In this document: positions 1 to 11,629 of the stretch, one piece after another
Numbering within the stretch: position 1 is the first letter of the stretch
Layout: every line of letters starts with the position of its first letter
Assembly (NCBI GenBank): GCA_004154925.1
Contig: QJNS01000001.1
Location: 248,001 to 312,000 of the forward strand
Direction: 5' to 3'
DNA length: 64,000 bases
Origin: Monosporascus cannonballus
Lineage: Eukaryota > Ascomycota > Sordariomycetes > Xylariales
Notes under the pieces: generated by a model
Told to the model about the DNA's origin: nothing
The model's input: only the letters and a program-made list of their open reading frames with translations
Database searches by the model: none
Translations under genes and position numbers: made by a program

Positions 1-400
1 GAAAAGGGAGAAATAGTTTTTTTTCGTTACCAAAAACATTTAAATAAAACGACCTAACAAAAATTTCGACTTTAAATATATCGGTCTATATAAAATCGCT
101 AAAAAACTTAGAAAACAATTATTAATTAATATTTTTACCAAAAGTTAAATTCTATTTAATTTTTTATGTTTTTTATTCGAATTAATAATAAATATAATTA
201 AAATATATACGGTATAGGATAATATAAAAATAAAAAATAAATAAGCATATAAGATAAAAGAAATCCATAAGATATAAAAATAAAACGAATTTACCCAATA
301 TTTAATCAAATAAAAAAAATATCTGGATTTCGAAAATACTTAAAAACTTACCAAAAACCTTATTAACGCCTAACGTTTATGAAAAACCTTTTACTAGCAA
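1..400 (+). pseudogene. G pol C-terminus: integrase tail and chromodomain
   Basis: Broken frames at 1-170 match the integrase C-terminal module seen in the sister copies (RPSKKLDFKYIGPYKI-like). About 290-370 matches a chromodomain: the pattern YLIKW...SENTWE is recognisable but its codons are mutated. In this family the chromodomain is thought to bind H3K9-methylated nucleosomes and steer integration to heterochromatin. The 5' part of pol is outside the window. Confidence 0.7.
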
Positions 401-413
401 CGACGAATACGTT

Positions 414-984
414 TTAATTAACAGCTAACCAATCGGTAGCCGGGATATCGGGCTAATTGACAGCAATATATGTTAATGTTAATAGCCGTAATAACAGTTT
501 TTAATTAATTTTATTTTCGACGTTTTTATTTTTTTTAATTCGTCCAATAATTAAAGTTTACGTTATATTATAATAACGATTTTTAAATGAATTAACGCGT
601 TTTATTTACGTAAATAAATAAAATAGGAAAAAATTCAATTGATTGTCCTTTTAATATTTACGTTAAATTTCGAAATAAAGCAGTTATAGCTTTAATAATT
701 ATTTTTTAGCAAACATTTCCTTATATTCCAAATGTTAATGCTTACGACGGATATTTTATTAGGAAAAAAACAATTACGCCGGTACTATCATAAAATCGAT
801 TTCGATTAATATATTCCTTATACCTTAAAACGTTTTCTATTATTTTACATCTTATATTTTTCGAACAATAATAAGAGCAAGGCATAATTTCGTAACCAAA
901 TTCGTCAAAGGCTTTTATAAAGTTAATACGACGAACGGTAAAAGAACCGGGAACGCGACGAATTTTGGAAATACGAAACTATAT
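414..984 (-). pseudogene. Antisense Cys-rich ORF of element G
   Basis: On the minus strand, between the chromodomain and the 3' LTR, a frame beginning at an ATA (probably a RIP-mutated ATG) at 984 reads through RRVPGSFTVRR and then MPCSYYCSKNIRCKII (M at 885). It aligns codon for codon with the antisense ORFs of A and D, including the Cys spacing and a Tyr-Asp-Ser-x-Gly segment (Cys-Asp-Ser-x-Gly elsewhere). The downstream half is charged and likely coiled coil. It looks like a small zinc-binding or Cys-cluster protein of unknown role. Stops and an indel break it. Confidence 0.6.
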
Positions 985-1074
985 GATTAAAAGCAAAAAA
1001 AAAAAGATATTTACCAAACGAAAAAAAAGAAAAAAAGAAATCTTGAAAGCAAGATTTGAGGAAGGGGAAGATCG

Positions 1075-1455
1075 TATTACGACCCGATAAGTTCCGGTCT
1101 TAAGAAACGGTTAGGCAAGGAGCATACGGGCCACTTCTCGAATTACGTAACGGTAATTACTGCCAAGCCAATAATTATTAATGATCAAAGGTGATCCTAA
1201 GTAATCGTGATTACTACTAACGGCGTAATTACGAATAATTAAGCCAAAAAGAAATAAGATATATACATTTATTATTTTTATAATTTAAATAACGTCAATT
1301 TGCAACATTTATCAATATTAATCGTTTGCAATAACCAGATATCAAGAGACGTAATACGATTATCGTATTTATTACTCAGATTCCAACGACACTTTTGCCA
1401 ACATAAGCCCGTCGACTTAAAGTTTAATAGTTGGTTAAACTGCATAGCCGTCACA
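1075..1455 (+). repeat. 3' LTR of element G (381 bp)
   Basis: It begins TATTACGACC (RIP form of TGTTACGACC) and ends GCCGTCACA. The last ~110 bases are the R/U5 block common to all the large chromoviruses here, while the U3 half is its own type. A TATA-like AGATATATAC lies near 1257. The CACGTG box of sister LTRs is mutated to TACGTA. Small ORFs on both strands over 1278-1500 are chance frames in this LTR. Confidence 0.85.
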
Positions 1456-1999
1456 CCCAAAAAATATGTAATAATTAGCCAAAATAAAAACCTGGCCTGA
1501 AAAAAAGCAATACCCGTAAAAAGACCTTTTTTATTATTATAAATAATATAATTACTAAACGAAAAGAATTAATTTAATATACAATAAAAACTATTATTAG
1601 ATAATTTTATAAATCTTTATTTTTAATTAATATTTCTTGTAAATACGTACGAAAGAAAAGTTATTAAAAATATATGAATTTATAAAAAACCTTTAAAACT
1701 ATAATTAAAATAATATATAATAAAATATAATCGCAAATATAAAAAACAATTTATTTAATAAGGAACAATATTATAATAGAATTAAGAATAATTAATATCA
1801 CTTAAAAACCAATACGCCGGTAATGATAATAAATAGAGAAATTTAATACGTTAAACAAAAAATATAAATAAAGTTCGATAAATTCGAATAAGAATTAAAG
1901 GAAAAAGATTATTTATAAAACAGCCGTAAAATAATAAAACCCAGAAAAATTTAAAAAAAACTCCCAAAAACATTTTAAATACATTAATAAAAAACGGTA

Positions 2000-2390
2000 A
2001 TAACTTTATTACTTTAAATATATAACTTAAAATATATTTATATATATTACAATAATAAATTGCGGAATATTAAACGAAAATTATATTATACCAAATATAA
2101 TTAGTAAATTTATATTATTATAAAAATATACGTTAAAACTTTATATAATAAATGCCGAAAGTTAAAAATTCGCTTACGGTAACGGAAAAGTTATACGCAA
2201 AATTAATTATTTCGAAAATTTTATTAAAAAACGATACCAAATAATTAATTTTAATATCGTTTTATTTAGAAATTATAATATAATTTTAAGATTATTACGA
2301 ATACGCTAATACGGAATTTTAATTAATAATAAGATTAATTAAATAAGGTTTATTTTATATTTTATTAGTAAATAAAAAAAGAGAAATTAA
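2000..2390 (+). pseudogene. H retropepsin (aspartic protease) domain
   Basis: The frame around 2058 reads NCGILNENYIIPNII, followed downstream by the hydrophobic strand-flap pattern of retroviral-type proteases, with INYFKIF-like and LGNYDIILGLPWI-like segments recognisable from the sister copies. The catalytic triplet was most likely Asp-Cys-Gly; here GAC is AAC, a RIP change. H keeps the Cys codon that became Tyr in A, D, E and F. It would have cleaved the Gag-Pol polyprotein. Confidence 0.7.
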
Positions 2391-2689
2391 AATCTTAATA
2401 TTTGATGGATAATAACAACGAATATAAATATGGAAATATAACAGAAACGTTATTATCTAAAGAGATAAAATATAAGAAAAAAACGAATATTAAAAAAAAT
2501 ACGGCGTATGGTTATTATTATTAAAGCAAAAATAAGGTAATTAAATACCGATCTAAAATAAACATAATGATTTTAAAAGTTAAAAGGTTTAATTAATATA
2601 TTATTATAATATTATAAATATAAATAACTCTTTACAAAAAAAGCTTAATACGAAATTGTTAAAATATAATAAATAAAATTATAAAATGT

Positions 2690-3990
2690 TTTTTAAAAAA
2701 CGATTTCTAACGAAATTTCCCTTATTTATAACCTTAACGGAAATGAATTACGTATTTTTAAAACATATTTAGAAAATCGGATATAAAAAATTAATTCAAT
2801 TTTCGAAATTATAAATAAGATATCCGATATTTTTCGTACTTACAAAAATAAAAAATTACGATTTATAATTAATTATTACTAATTAAACAAAATTATTATT
2901 AAAAATTAAATATTATTAACTTTAATTATGAAAATAAAAAACCGATGTTACGAAATGAAATAATTTATAATATTGGATTTTAAAAATAAATATAATTTAA
3001 TTAAGATCGAAAAAAGATACGAATAAAAAATGACATTTAATACGAAATATAAATTATATAAATATTTAGTTATATTAAGAGCATTTACGAAAATAGCAGT
3101 AATTTCCTAACAAATAATAAGTTACATATTATAAAAATATTTCGATATTTTTATCGTTAATTATTTTAACGATATTTTTATTTATTTGCAAATAAAAAAA
3201 TATATATAAAATATATTTATAAAAGTCTTTAAGCTTTATAAAACGCAAAATTATTTATTAAGGTAAAAAAGATTTAATTGTATAAATAAAAAATAAAATA
3301 TTTAACATATATTATTACCATAAAATATATTATAATAAACCTTAAAAAACTATTTTAATTATAAAATAATAAATTATAACAATAACTAAAAAAACAGATA
3401 TTTTTTAAATTCGTTAATTATTATAAAAAACTTATTCGAAACTTTAATAAACTAATTATATCCGTAATAAATTTTACGAAAAAAAATTAAATAAACGTTA
3501 AATACGAGAAAAATATTTTAAGATATTAAGGATATAATTCTTAACAAATTAATATTAATTATATATAATTTAAATAACTTTATTAAATTAAAAACGGATA
3601 TTTCGAATTACGCGTTAAACGTAATAATCAAATAACGAAATAATTAAAGTAAATTATACCTTATTATATTTTTCTTATATAAATTAAAAAGAACCGAACT
3701 TAATTACGGTATTTGAAATAAGAAATTTATAGTCATTATTATGGTGTTTTGGAAATTTAGGTATTTTTTAAAAGAAAACTTATAGCAAATTAAGGTTTAT
3801 TCGGATTATGAAAATTTTACCCGATTTTTTATAACTAGGGAACTTATAAGGCAATAATTAAAATATGTAGAAAAATTGGCGAACTTTAATTTCGTTACTA
3901 TTTATAAAAAAAATTAAAAAATAACAAAATAAGCGCTTTAAATAAACCACTAAACCTTGAAAAAATTAATTAAAATTAGTTATTTAATTT
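2690..3990 (+). pseudogene. H reverse transcriptase and RNase H
   Basis: The order and motifs are those of Ty3/gypsy RT followed by RNase H. The polymerase box reads YFND at 3162-3173 (ancestral YLDD, two codons changed). LGFANYYRKFI-like and ETDASDYAL-like segments follow about 3390 and 3600. There are many TAA stops at former CAA codons. It would have copied element RNA into DNA and degraded the RNA strand. Confidence 0.8.
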
Positions 3991-4129
3991 TTAATATTAT
4001 TATAAAATAATATTTATGATTATAACAAATTACGATAATTCTGGTAATATCTTTTAATATATATTAAAAACTTTAGTAGTATAATAACGGTATTTTAAAA
4101 AATTAAAAAATAAATAAGATGTAAATTTT

Positions 4130-5150
4130 AAAAAAATATTAAAATGATTTAATACAAAGAATATACGAATATAAATTATATAAATGTTCAAAGATTAATA
4201 AAAGCGTAAAATAATTTTAATATATATATTCTTTTTTTAAAATAAAATTAATAATATAAAAAGATATACGGCAATACGATATTTGCATTAAAGCAAAGGC
4301 TCGACGATACAAACCATACGAAAAATTACAATTATTATTAATTGCAAAATAATTATAATATTTAATCACATTTAACTTTATTATCAAACTTTTTATATCA
4401 AGAATTCCAGATATAGAAATATATTACGATAGTATTTTCGTAATTGTTAACAGATTTACGAAATTCTCATATTTTTTACCATATTATAATCATATAAACG
4501 CCGGACAAATAATATATACTTTTTTAAACACCTTTTTAATATACAAAAATTACTTTTGAAAATTATTTCAAATAAAAAATCGATATTCGTATTTAAGGTT
4601 TAACAAAATTTAATAACATATATCCGCTTAAACCATAAATTATCCAAGTTATTTAAACCTTAAATAAATAAATAAATAAAACAACTAAACCAAATTTTAG
4701 AAATTTACTTACGATATTATATTAATTACGAATAAAATAATTAAATTAAAAAATTATTAATCGCCCAATTAGTTTATAATACCAATTATTACAAAAGTAT
4801 TAAAATAATATTTACGAACGCAAATTTTGGTCTTATTCTAGAAATTTACAAGAAAATACGTAATAACGGTCTAATTAATGCTAAAACAACCCTTACGTCG
4901 AAATAATTACGACAATTATACCAGGAAATAAAAATAAAACTAGAATTCATACGAAATGCAATAAATAAATATTATAACCAGAAAAAAATAAAAAGATTAA
5001 CTCTTAAAAAGGAAAAAAAATGGTTTTCCTCGTTACAAAAAACATGTAAATAAAACGACCCAGCAAAAAACTTAATTTTAAATATATCGGTCTATATAAA
5101 ATTAGTAAAAAAATCTCAGAAAATAATTCCTAATTAAAATTTCCACTAAA
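4130..5150 (+). pseudogene. H integrase
   Basis: The zinc-binding N-terminus ends with an IC-IKAKARRYKPY segment (~4290). The core begins YYDSIFVIVNRFTKF at about 4425, and a GQNERINQ-like segment follows the second catalytic region. The C-terminal KRPSKKLDFKYIG module is at ~5060. This is the best preserved integrase reading among the large copies, with several runs free of stops, yet still not a complete frame. Confidence 0.8.
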
Positions 5151-5259
5151 AATTAAATTCCATTTAATTTTTTACGTTTTTTTATTCGAATTAACAGCAG
5201 ATATAATTAAGGTATATACGGCATAAAACGACGTAAAAATAAAAAACGAACAAATATAC

Positions 5260-5400
5260 GAAGTAGACAAATTTTTCGACATACGAAAACAAAATAGATT
5301 TACCTAATATTTAATTAAGTAAAAAAAAAATCCAGATTCCGAAAATACCTAGGAATACGCCAAAAATCTTATTAATGCCTAATACCTATTAAAAAATTTT
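5260..5400 (+). pseudogene. H chromodomain
   Basis: One frame reads FDIRKQN..., then YLIK-stop-KKNPDSENT-stop-E. The two stops fall where the aromatic-cage tryptophans sit in other copies, i.e. TGG to TAA by RIP. It marks the end of pol and places H in the chromovirus clade. Confidence 0.7.
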
Positions 5401-5437
5401 TACCGGCAATGGCGGAACCGCCAAAAATAATCGCGTT

Positions 5438-5985
5438 CTAATCTACATTTACGATAAAATGGATAAAATAGGACTATTCGGGAAATGCCGAGCAAAATTC
5501 GCTTTTTAAACGTCCGCGCTTTGCTTTTAAACGATCGGCCTTTTCCTACTTTTCCAATTTATCCAAGGATTAAAAATCCCGGTTAACCATTTTTATACCT
5601 TTTTTACGAAAAAATTCTGCTAAATACGAAGGCACTTTAAACGAACTAATACTTTATTTAGGCGACGGGATACGGTTAATAACTTTTAACGAATATTACG
5701 AAACTACTGCCGGGCTGAAAATTTATTTAACTGCAAATATTTTATCTTTTTATTAATATTATTTAAAGAAAAAAAAGGGATACCGGAATTATCATAATAA
5801 CGCTTTTTTAAAATATATTATTAATAACACGTTATACCATCCGACATGGTATAATAATTATTAGCACGAAAATAAGATATATAAGGCATAATTTCAAAAC
5901 TAAAATTAAAAATAAAAAAAGCCAAAACTTTGCCCTTTTTTTTCTGATTAATACGCCTGCGATTTTTAGTAATTGGGCCGGACAT
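5438..5985 (-). pseudogene. Antisense Cys-rich ORF of element H
   Basis: On the minus strand an intact ATG at 5985 starts MSGPITKNRRRINQKKKGK. After a one-base indel the frame reads FSFEIMPYISYFRANN and then ILKKRYYDNSGIPF. Aligned with G, A and D, the Tyr residues of MPYISYF and KRYYDNSG stand where Cys is found (TGY to TAY by RIP). Function unknown; likely a small Cys-cluster protein with a coiled-coil tail. Confidence 0.6.
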
Positions 5986-6053
5986 GGTTATAAATAAAAA
6001 AGGAACTTACGAAGAAAAATCTTAAGGGCAAAATTTGGGAAAAAGAGAAATCA

Positions 6054-6476
6054 TATTATAACCCAGCGAAGGGAAAGTTTCGGAAATAATTATTTAACGA
6101 CCGAAACAGAACTCAAATAGGTCGAAATCACGTAACATGGATCCGGAATAATCTAAAGGATTTAACGGGATCTATACAATTATCCGATATAGGTCCGGAA
6201 TAATTCAAAAAACTTAACGGGATCTATGTAGTTATTCGATATAAATCTGGAATAATTTAAGGGATTTAACGGGCTCTATAAAAAGATATATACGTTTATT
6301 ATTTCTATAGTTTAGATAATTTTAGCTTGCAATATAATATCGTTATCTAAAGTACCTTTCGTATTACGAAACGTAATACGTTACTGTATTTATTGATCAG
6401 ATTCCCACGATACTTCGCCCAACATAAACCCGTACGACGAAGGTTTAATAGTTGGTTAAACCCCCTAGCCGCCACA
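6054..6476 (+). repeat. 3' LTR of element H (423 bp)
   Basis: It starts TATTATAACC after a purine-rich tract (AAATTTGGGAAAAAGAGAAA) and ends GCCGCCACA. U3 carries about three copies of a ~60-base repeat around the phrase GGATCTATR at 6140-6275. R/U5 is the shared block. A TATA-like AGATATATAC lies at about 6284. Confidence 0.85.
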
Positions 6477-6518
6477 AAAAACTAATATATATTTTCAGAA
6501 TAAAACGGATATATTTAT

Positions 6519-6919
6519 TGTTACGACCCAACCCAAGACCGGCCCTCGGAAACGGTCGGACCCACGCGGAAGCGTCACGTGATTTGGATCTCTCTTGGCA
6601 ACAGGATCCAAATGAATCCATACAGAACCAACTAGATCCAATGGCATTTGGATCTGTGACAATGTCAAGATCCAATGGAGATCCAATCGATCCAGAAGGG
6701 ATATATATGCTCATTATTTCCATAGTTAGATAGCTTCAGCTTGCAACACTCATCAATACCAATCGTTTGCAATATAACAATTCGTTACCCAAGGCACCCT
6801 TGGTATTACGAGACGTGACACGATTACGGTATCTATTGCTCAGATTCCCACAATACTCCTGCCAACATAAACCTGTACGACTAAGGTTTAATAGTTTGTT
6901 AAACCCCTGGCTCGTCACA
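6519..6919 (+). repeat. Solo chromovirus LTR with TTTAT TSD (401 bp)
   Basis: It runs TGTTACGACC...CTCGTCACA and is flanked by exact TTTAT repeats (6514-6518 and 6920-6924). It is noticeably richer in G+C than its surroundings, so little RIP has hit it. U3 is unlike the other LTRs and rich in GGATCC/GGATCT phrases; R/U5 is the shared block. It arose by recombination between the two LTRs of an element inserted in the Harbinger relic. Small ORFs on both strands here are not genes. Confidence 0.93.
6576..6581 (+). promoter_or_regulatory. CACGTG E-box in U3 of solo LTR
   Basis: CACGTG lies 57 bases into U3, with a TATA-like ATATATAT at 6701. The same hexamer sits at a similar distance in LTRs with unrelated U3 sequence. 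Confidence 0.5.
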
Positions 6920-7556
6920 TTTATCCGTTCAAAATTTATAATTGTATTTGAATATACGTTTTTAATACTTTTAACAAATGTTAAATTCGTTTTAAATTAT
7001 TTTATTAATACTGTTAATAATATCTTTTGTTACATATTTAACATTTATTAAGTATTATTATCTATTAATTTCGTCCGTTTAGCAAACTTTTAAAAAGTAA
7101 TTAATAAGATTTAAAAGGATTATCGCCGGTGGCCTTATTTTAAGAATTGTATCGGGGTTATCGACGGTACGTTAATTTACGCCCATATACAGGCTAGCTA
7201 GACGAAAATATAACGTTATTGCAAGGACCTCCGCGTATAAAACGTATTAATAGTAATAAACTGGAATTTGACCTTGATATACGTATATACCGGTTATTAA
7301 AAATTGATAAACAATAAAACGGTATTTAAATTCCGTACGATAAATAATTTTAATATATTTTATAGTAAACATTTATTAATAAATTCGAAACTAACTTTTA
7401 GAAAAAAAAATAATTACGTCGTATTTAAATACAAGATATTATCTAAAAAAATAAGCTGCTGTTAATTAGCACCCTTAAAATTATTAAAAGTTATATAAGT
7501 TAAGTTATAACTTTTTCAAAATTACGACGGAATAAATATTCGGTATTTTTAAAAAA

Positions 7557-7763
7557 AGTAAGAATAAAGCCCCTATAAGAATAAGGCTGGTAACCGACAA
7601 GTCACCGATCAGCCACCGACCCACTTACTAATATAAATCCTCTATCTGACAGCTAGTAAAAAACATCAGATAGAAATAACTTAATATATTTACTTTTTGG
7701 AATTTACTTTAAAACTGGTCGGAAATTACCTTACTTCAGCTTATAGCTATTTATTATCTTATA
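7557..7763 (+). repeat. 5' LTR of X1 (207 bp)
   Basis: It matches the other three X LTRs in this window, all exactly 207 bp. It starts at a mutated AGTAAGAATAAAGCCCC (consensus TGTGAAAATACAGCCCC) and ends ATTATCTTATA (consensus ...CTTACA). The TATA-like element ATATAAAT lies at 7631. No TSD can be tested because the right end of X1 is not in view. Confidence 0.85.
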
Positions 7764-7780
7764 ATTTTTCCATTTTTACT

Positions 7781-9284
7781 ATGAAAAATAACGCGACAAT
7801 TACCAGAAATAAAGTTCGCCAACTACAAAACGAACCTAGGTTACTAGTCGAAAAAACCGCCGATCGGAACCCAACCGACGAACGATCGATTACGGTATGG
7901 GAATAGGCGAAAAAGTTTATAATAAAACCTTAAAAAATAAATAATCACAATTTCCGAAATTCCGATTTACTTTAGATACATAATAAAGATACGTTTTAAT
8001 AACCGTTAACTAAACGGTTGCAAAACGGACGTAATATAATACCAGTATTCTGAAATTTAAAATTAGAAAAAATAAAACCCCTAAATAATAAACCAATTTT
8101 GGAGATTATTTAGTAATAAAATAAATAATATTCGGAATTATTCCGATAATTGGCCGAATAATATGTAACAATATAAGTTAAAAAAGTAAAGCTTTATAAA
8201 TGAATTACGATATTATTATAAAAACCTAAAGGCGATAAATAAATATCGCGTTATAATTGCCCGAGACCTTTCGAATATATGTTAATTAAAAATATTATAT
8301 ATTATTATAAACGCTTATGCAAAAAGGCCAGAGCGAAATATTTTTACTTATATCTAATAGGTTATAAGTCATATAAAAGTTTTTATTATGAATATTGAAC
8401 GATTATACCGCGTTATATTTATTTACTTTAATTACGAAAAATATTAAAAAAAAATTTTATGGATTTTTATTAAGAGAAATTACGTAAATCCTAATTTTTT
8501 CGATTAGGAATATAAGAAAAAATTAATAAAATTACGATAACGATCCGATTAATCGCTGTTGCACTTTTACATTAAATAAACGTTTTTAATTTATAAAATA
8601 AAGTTTATAAACGCCCTTAACCTAGAAAATAATGGGAATAATAAACGTTTTGTTTTTAATTATTTTTATAAATTAATATTAAGGTTACGAAATGTCTTAT
8701 TACAAAAAGACGTTAAGCTAAAACGAATTAATAACGCAACAAATAAGGTAAAACGTTATTAAAACCCCCGAAAAAAACTTAAAAAAACTAATTATTTTCC
8801 GTTAAAAGTATTAATAAAGATAAACGATCTTATTTTCATGTTTTCGGAAAAAAAAATCTCCAAAGCAAATTAAAAGTGCTACGCAAAAGTAATAAGAATT
8901 ACGGGCGTTTTTATATTCGGAAGGCAGATAATTACTGATTTAATGCCAATTAAACTAAATCCATACGATTTAATACTTTTAATTTTTAGAAGGGCTTATT
9001 TAAGTATTATAACTATACGAAACCAGGTTATAAAAACGTAAATTACAAATTTAAAAGGGATACGAAAACTGTTATCCCGGCCACACGAAAACCAACCTCC
9101 GAAAGCTGTATAAAACGTTATAATATATAACGATAAATTAAACCAGTTTCTAAACATGAACCTAAAAAAGGAGCCGGAATAAAGCCGCTCTTTAAAAAGA
9201 AAACATTTATTAAAAAGTACGGAGGATATAACAGTAAAAGTAAATATGGATACCAGAATATAAGTGAATATTATAAGCAGAAAA
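7781..9284 (+). pseudogene. X1 gag (N-terminal part readable)
   Basis: An ATG 17 bases after the LTR opens a 41-codon frame, MKNNATITRNKVRQLQNEPR..., ending at a TAG (likely TGG or CAG mutated). The same reading begins X2 at 39716. Downstream frames remain aligned to X2 for about 1.5 kb but are broken. Position directly after the LTR and before RT identifies it as gag. No zinc knuckle was identified with confidence. Confidence 0.6.
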
Positions 9285-9331
9285 TGTAAGATAATGGACA
9301 GCTGTAAGCTGGATAAGGTGATCTCCGACCA

Positions 9332-9722
9332 TGTTACAACCCAAACCAGCTGGGCCTGCGAAAACGGTCCAGCCAAGATCACAAGCTACGCTAAGTTCAG
9401 GGTCACGTGATCAGTGCTCAGCGGGTCTCAACTGAGCACGACTAAGCACGACTGAGCACGATTAAGCAGCATTAAACAGCCGTTCAGCAAGGCTCTGCTG
9501 AACAGAAATAAGCAGTAATAAGGGAATAAGGATATATACGCTTATTAATTCCATAATTTAAATAACTTTAGTTTTCAATATAACATCGTTACCTAAGGCA
9601 CCCTTAGCATTACGAAACGTAATACGTTATTATATCCATTACTTAGATTTTTACGATATTCTTATTAATATAAACCCGTCAACTTAAGGTTTAATAATTG
9701 GTTAAACCGTTTGGCCGTTATA
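9332..9722 (+). repeat. 5' LTR of element A (391 bp)
   Basis: It starts TGTTACAACCCAAACCAGC and ends GCCGTTATA (RIP form of GCCGTCACA). U3 has a run of short repeats of about 10-11 bases around GACTGAGCAC (9425-9480). The first ~200 bases keep high G+C. The final ~110 bases are the shared R/U5. Confidence 0.93.
9404..9409 (+). promoter_or_regulatory. CACGTG E-box in U3 of A
   Basis: CACGTG lies 72 bases into U3; a TATA-like GATATATAC follows at 9531, just before the conserved R segment. In the 3' LTR the box is mutated to TACGTA. Confidence 0.5.
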
Positions 9723-9776
9723 CGTTACAAGCTTTTGTTCAGTAATACCGTTAAACTTTGAACAATATTTAACATT

Positions 9777-11100
9777 ACTAAGATATCGACCAGTATTTAG
9801 GAAACCCTTATTGAGCAATTTTAGATTCGAATTCGGGACCTAAAAAAAGAAGTTCGACAACTTAGGGCTACTTTACCAGCTTAACCCTTTTTCGCCTGCA
9901 TAAAACCTAAAAAACCAGAACCTTACGATAAAAAGAGTAACCCTTAAACCTTTTTAACTTAAGTACGAATTTATTTTCCCTTTTTAAACCTTAATAATCT
10001 AGCGGATATGGTCCTAATAATAAGAATATGCCTAACGGGAAAGGCGGCTAATTGGTTTAAGCCTATTATAAGAAATTTCTTAAAAATAAAAGAATTAAAT
10101 AAAGAAGATTTTATTAACGAGATTTTTTTTATTTTATACCAATTTCGAAAACAAAATACGCGATAATTTCGGCAATCCGGATAAAGAACGATTAACGGTT
10201 TAATAATTCTTTTAATTCCGACAAAAAAGATCCGTATCCAAATACGCCGTAACTTTTAAAAGTTTTGCGGTTAAGGCCAGATAGGAAAATAACGAAACCG
10301 ATACCGTTATTAATATATTTTATAAAAAGTTAAAAAATAATATAAAAAATAAAATTATTCGGATCGAACGATTAATTACTTTAAATCGGTATATTATAAA
10401 AATAATTAAGATTAATAATTAACAGTTTGAAAACGACAGGAAAAAAAAGAATAATATACCTTACGTTCGGGATATAATAAGTCTAACTAGGGGAAAAAAA
10501 CGAGATGTATTTTTAATTTTTTACGGAACGGCGCCAGGATTTATGGAATTCGGCGTTATTTACAAAAAGGATTAAAGCTAAATTAAATGCTTTAATTATG
10601 GAAAAATGAGATATAAGGCTTTTAAGTATAAGAAACCTAAGAAGTCACGGCAAAATAATTAAATCCCTATACCGGAGACATAATTTAGGAATAATTAAGG
10701 AAATAACAATAAAATTATTAACATAATTTAAGCCAAATATATATTAGGCCTTTAGCAAAAAGTTTAAAAAAAATTATTACAATAAAAAATGTAACCAAAA
10801 ATACGAAAAATTAGGAAGTTAACTTAATAAACATTACGGGCATAATAAGAAACGTTATAAGGATAATTATACGAATACCGGGATTAAATAAAAAAACTTT
10901 ACCCCGGAATACCCGATCGATACGGTAAAATACATATTATATATTGTTAACGACGAGAATATCCAAATTACGAAAAATAAAAATAATATATTTATGTACG
11001 AATTACCCGTATATATTATAAGGGATTTGATTTTTCAGACCGTACCGGTTATAATAAAAATAATAAGCAATAATATTAATAACTTTGAACCATAGCCTTA
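9777..11100 (+). pseudogene. A gag
   Basis: The reading starts near IETLIEQF-like codons, with a PKKPEPYDKKSNP segment (~9920) and LTGKAANWFKPIIRNFL (~10035), typical of the Ty3/gypsy capsid domain. A CCHC knuckle is visible at 10588: C-F-N-Y-G-K-x-x-Y-K-x-x-x-Y, where three of four zinc ligands became Tyr by G-to-A change. Gag would form the capsid and bind RNA. Many stops. Confidence 0.75.
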
Positions 11101-11629
11101 AAAAATGTTTAATAATTGGTCGAAATAAAAAATTAGCCTGAAAAAAAAATGCCCGTAAAAAGACTTTTTTATTATTATAAATAATATAACTATTAAACAG
11201 AAAAGGAGTTAATTTAGCGTACGGTAAAAAAGTATTATTAAAAAGTTATTACGGACCTTTATTTCGAATTAATATTTACGGTAAACCTTTATAAAAAAAT
11301 GCCATTAAAGAAAAAATACGTTAATTTATAAAATTTTTTTAGAATAATAATCGAAACGACGTATAATAGGATATAGTCGTAAACATAAAAGAACAGTTTA
11401 TTCGATAGGAAAAAGAATTATAACAAAATTGGGAATAATTTGCGAGTAATAACGCCAGATATAATAGCTTAATACGTTAAATAAAGAAATATAAATAAGG
11501 TTCGATAAATTCGAATAAAAATTAAAAGAAAAAGGTTATTTGTAAAAAGCTGCAAAATAACGAAACTTAGAAAAATTAAAAGGTATTTCCAAAAAAGGCT
11601 TTAAACGTAATAATAAAAAACGTTAACGA

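Larger units (their letters stand above)
1..1455 (+). mobile_element. Chromovirus G (Ty3/gypsy), 3' end only
   Basis: This is the 3' part of an LTR retrotransposon entering from the left edge: integrase C-terminus, chromodomain, antisense ORF and 3' LTR ending in GTCACA. The bases after it (CCCAA...) belong to the gag/protease interior of element H, so G was inserted into H. The left LTR and the matching TSD lie outside the window. All pol frames are RIP-mutated. Confidence 0.85.
1456..6476 (+). mobile_element. Chromovirus H (Ty3/gypsy), 5' end missing
   Basis: The interior starts at the gag/protease linker where G interrupts it and runs through protease, RT, RNase H, integrase, chromodomain, antisense ORF and 3' LTR. 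The 5' part lies left of G outside the window. The linker at 1456-2000 and the protease-RT linker at 2390-2690 show no recognised domain, only lysine/asparagine-rich broken frames also present in A, B, D, E and F. Confidence 0.85.
6477..7556 (+). pseudogene. PIF/Harbinger-type DDE transposase relic
   Basis: In the frame of 7121, the translation YFKNCIGVIDGTLIYAHIQA is the first-Asp block of Harbinger-type DDE nucleases (Asp codon at 7163). It is followed by a YRKDLRVQNVL-like segment and TG...INNKTVFKF, where Asn replaces the second Asp. The upstream frame (6945-7120) fits the helical region that precedes the nuclease in the family. It is interrupted by a solo LTR at 6519-6919 and cut on the right by X1 at 7557. 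It is flanked by H and X1, so it is probably the oldest layer. Terminal inverted repeats are not visible. Confidence 0.65.

Noticed and set aside
6445..7051. Several 60-94 codon ORFs on both strands
   Set aside because: They lie over the solo LTR and its flanks; they stay open only because the LTR is G+C-rich and little mutated.
8996..9382. 128-codon minus-strand ORF, the longest open frame in the window
   Set aside because: It crosses three boundaries (X1, solo X LTR at 9285, element A at 9332), so it is a chance chimeric frame.
9723..9740. tRNA primer-binding site after A's 5' LTR
   Set aside because: The bases after the LTR (CGTTACAAGC in A) vary among copies and I could not match them to a tRNA 3' end; self-priming remains possible.
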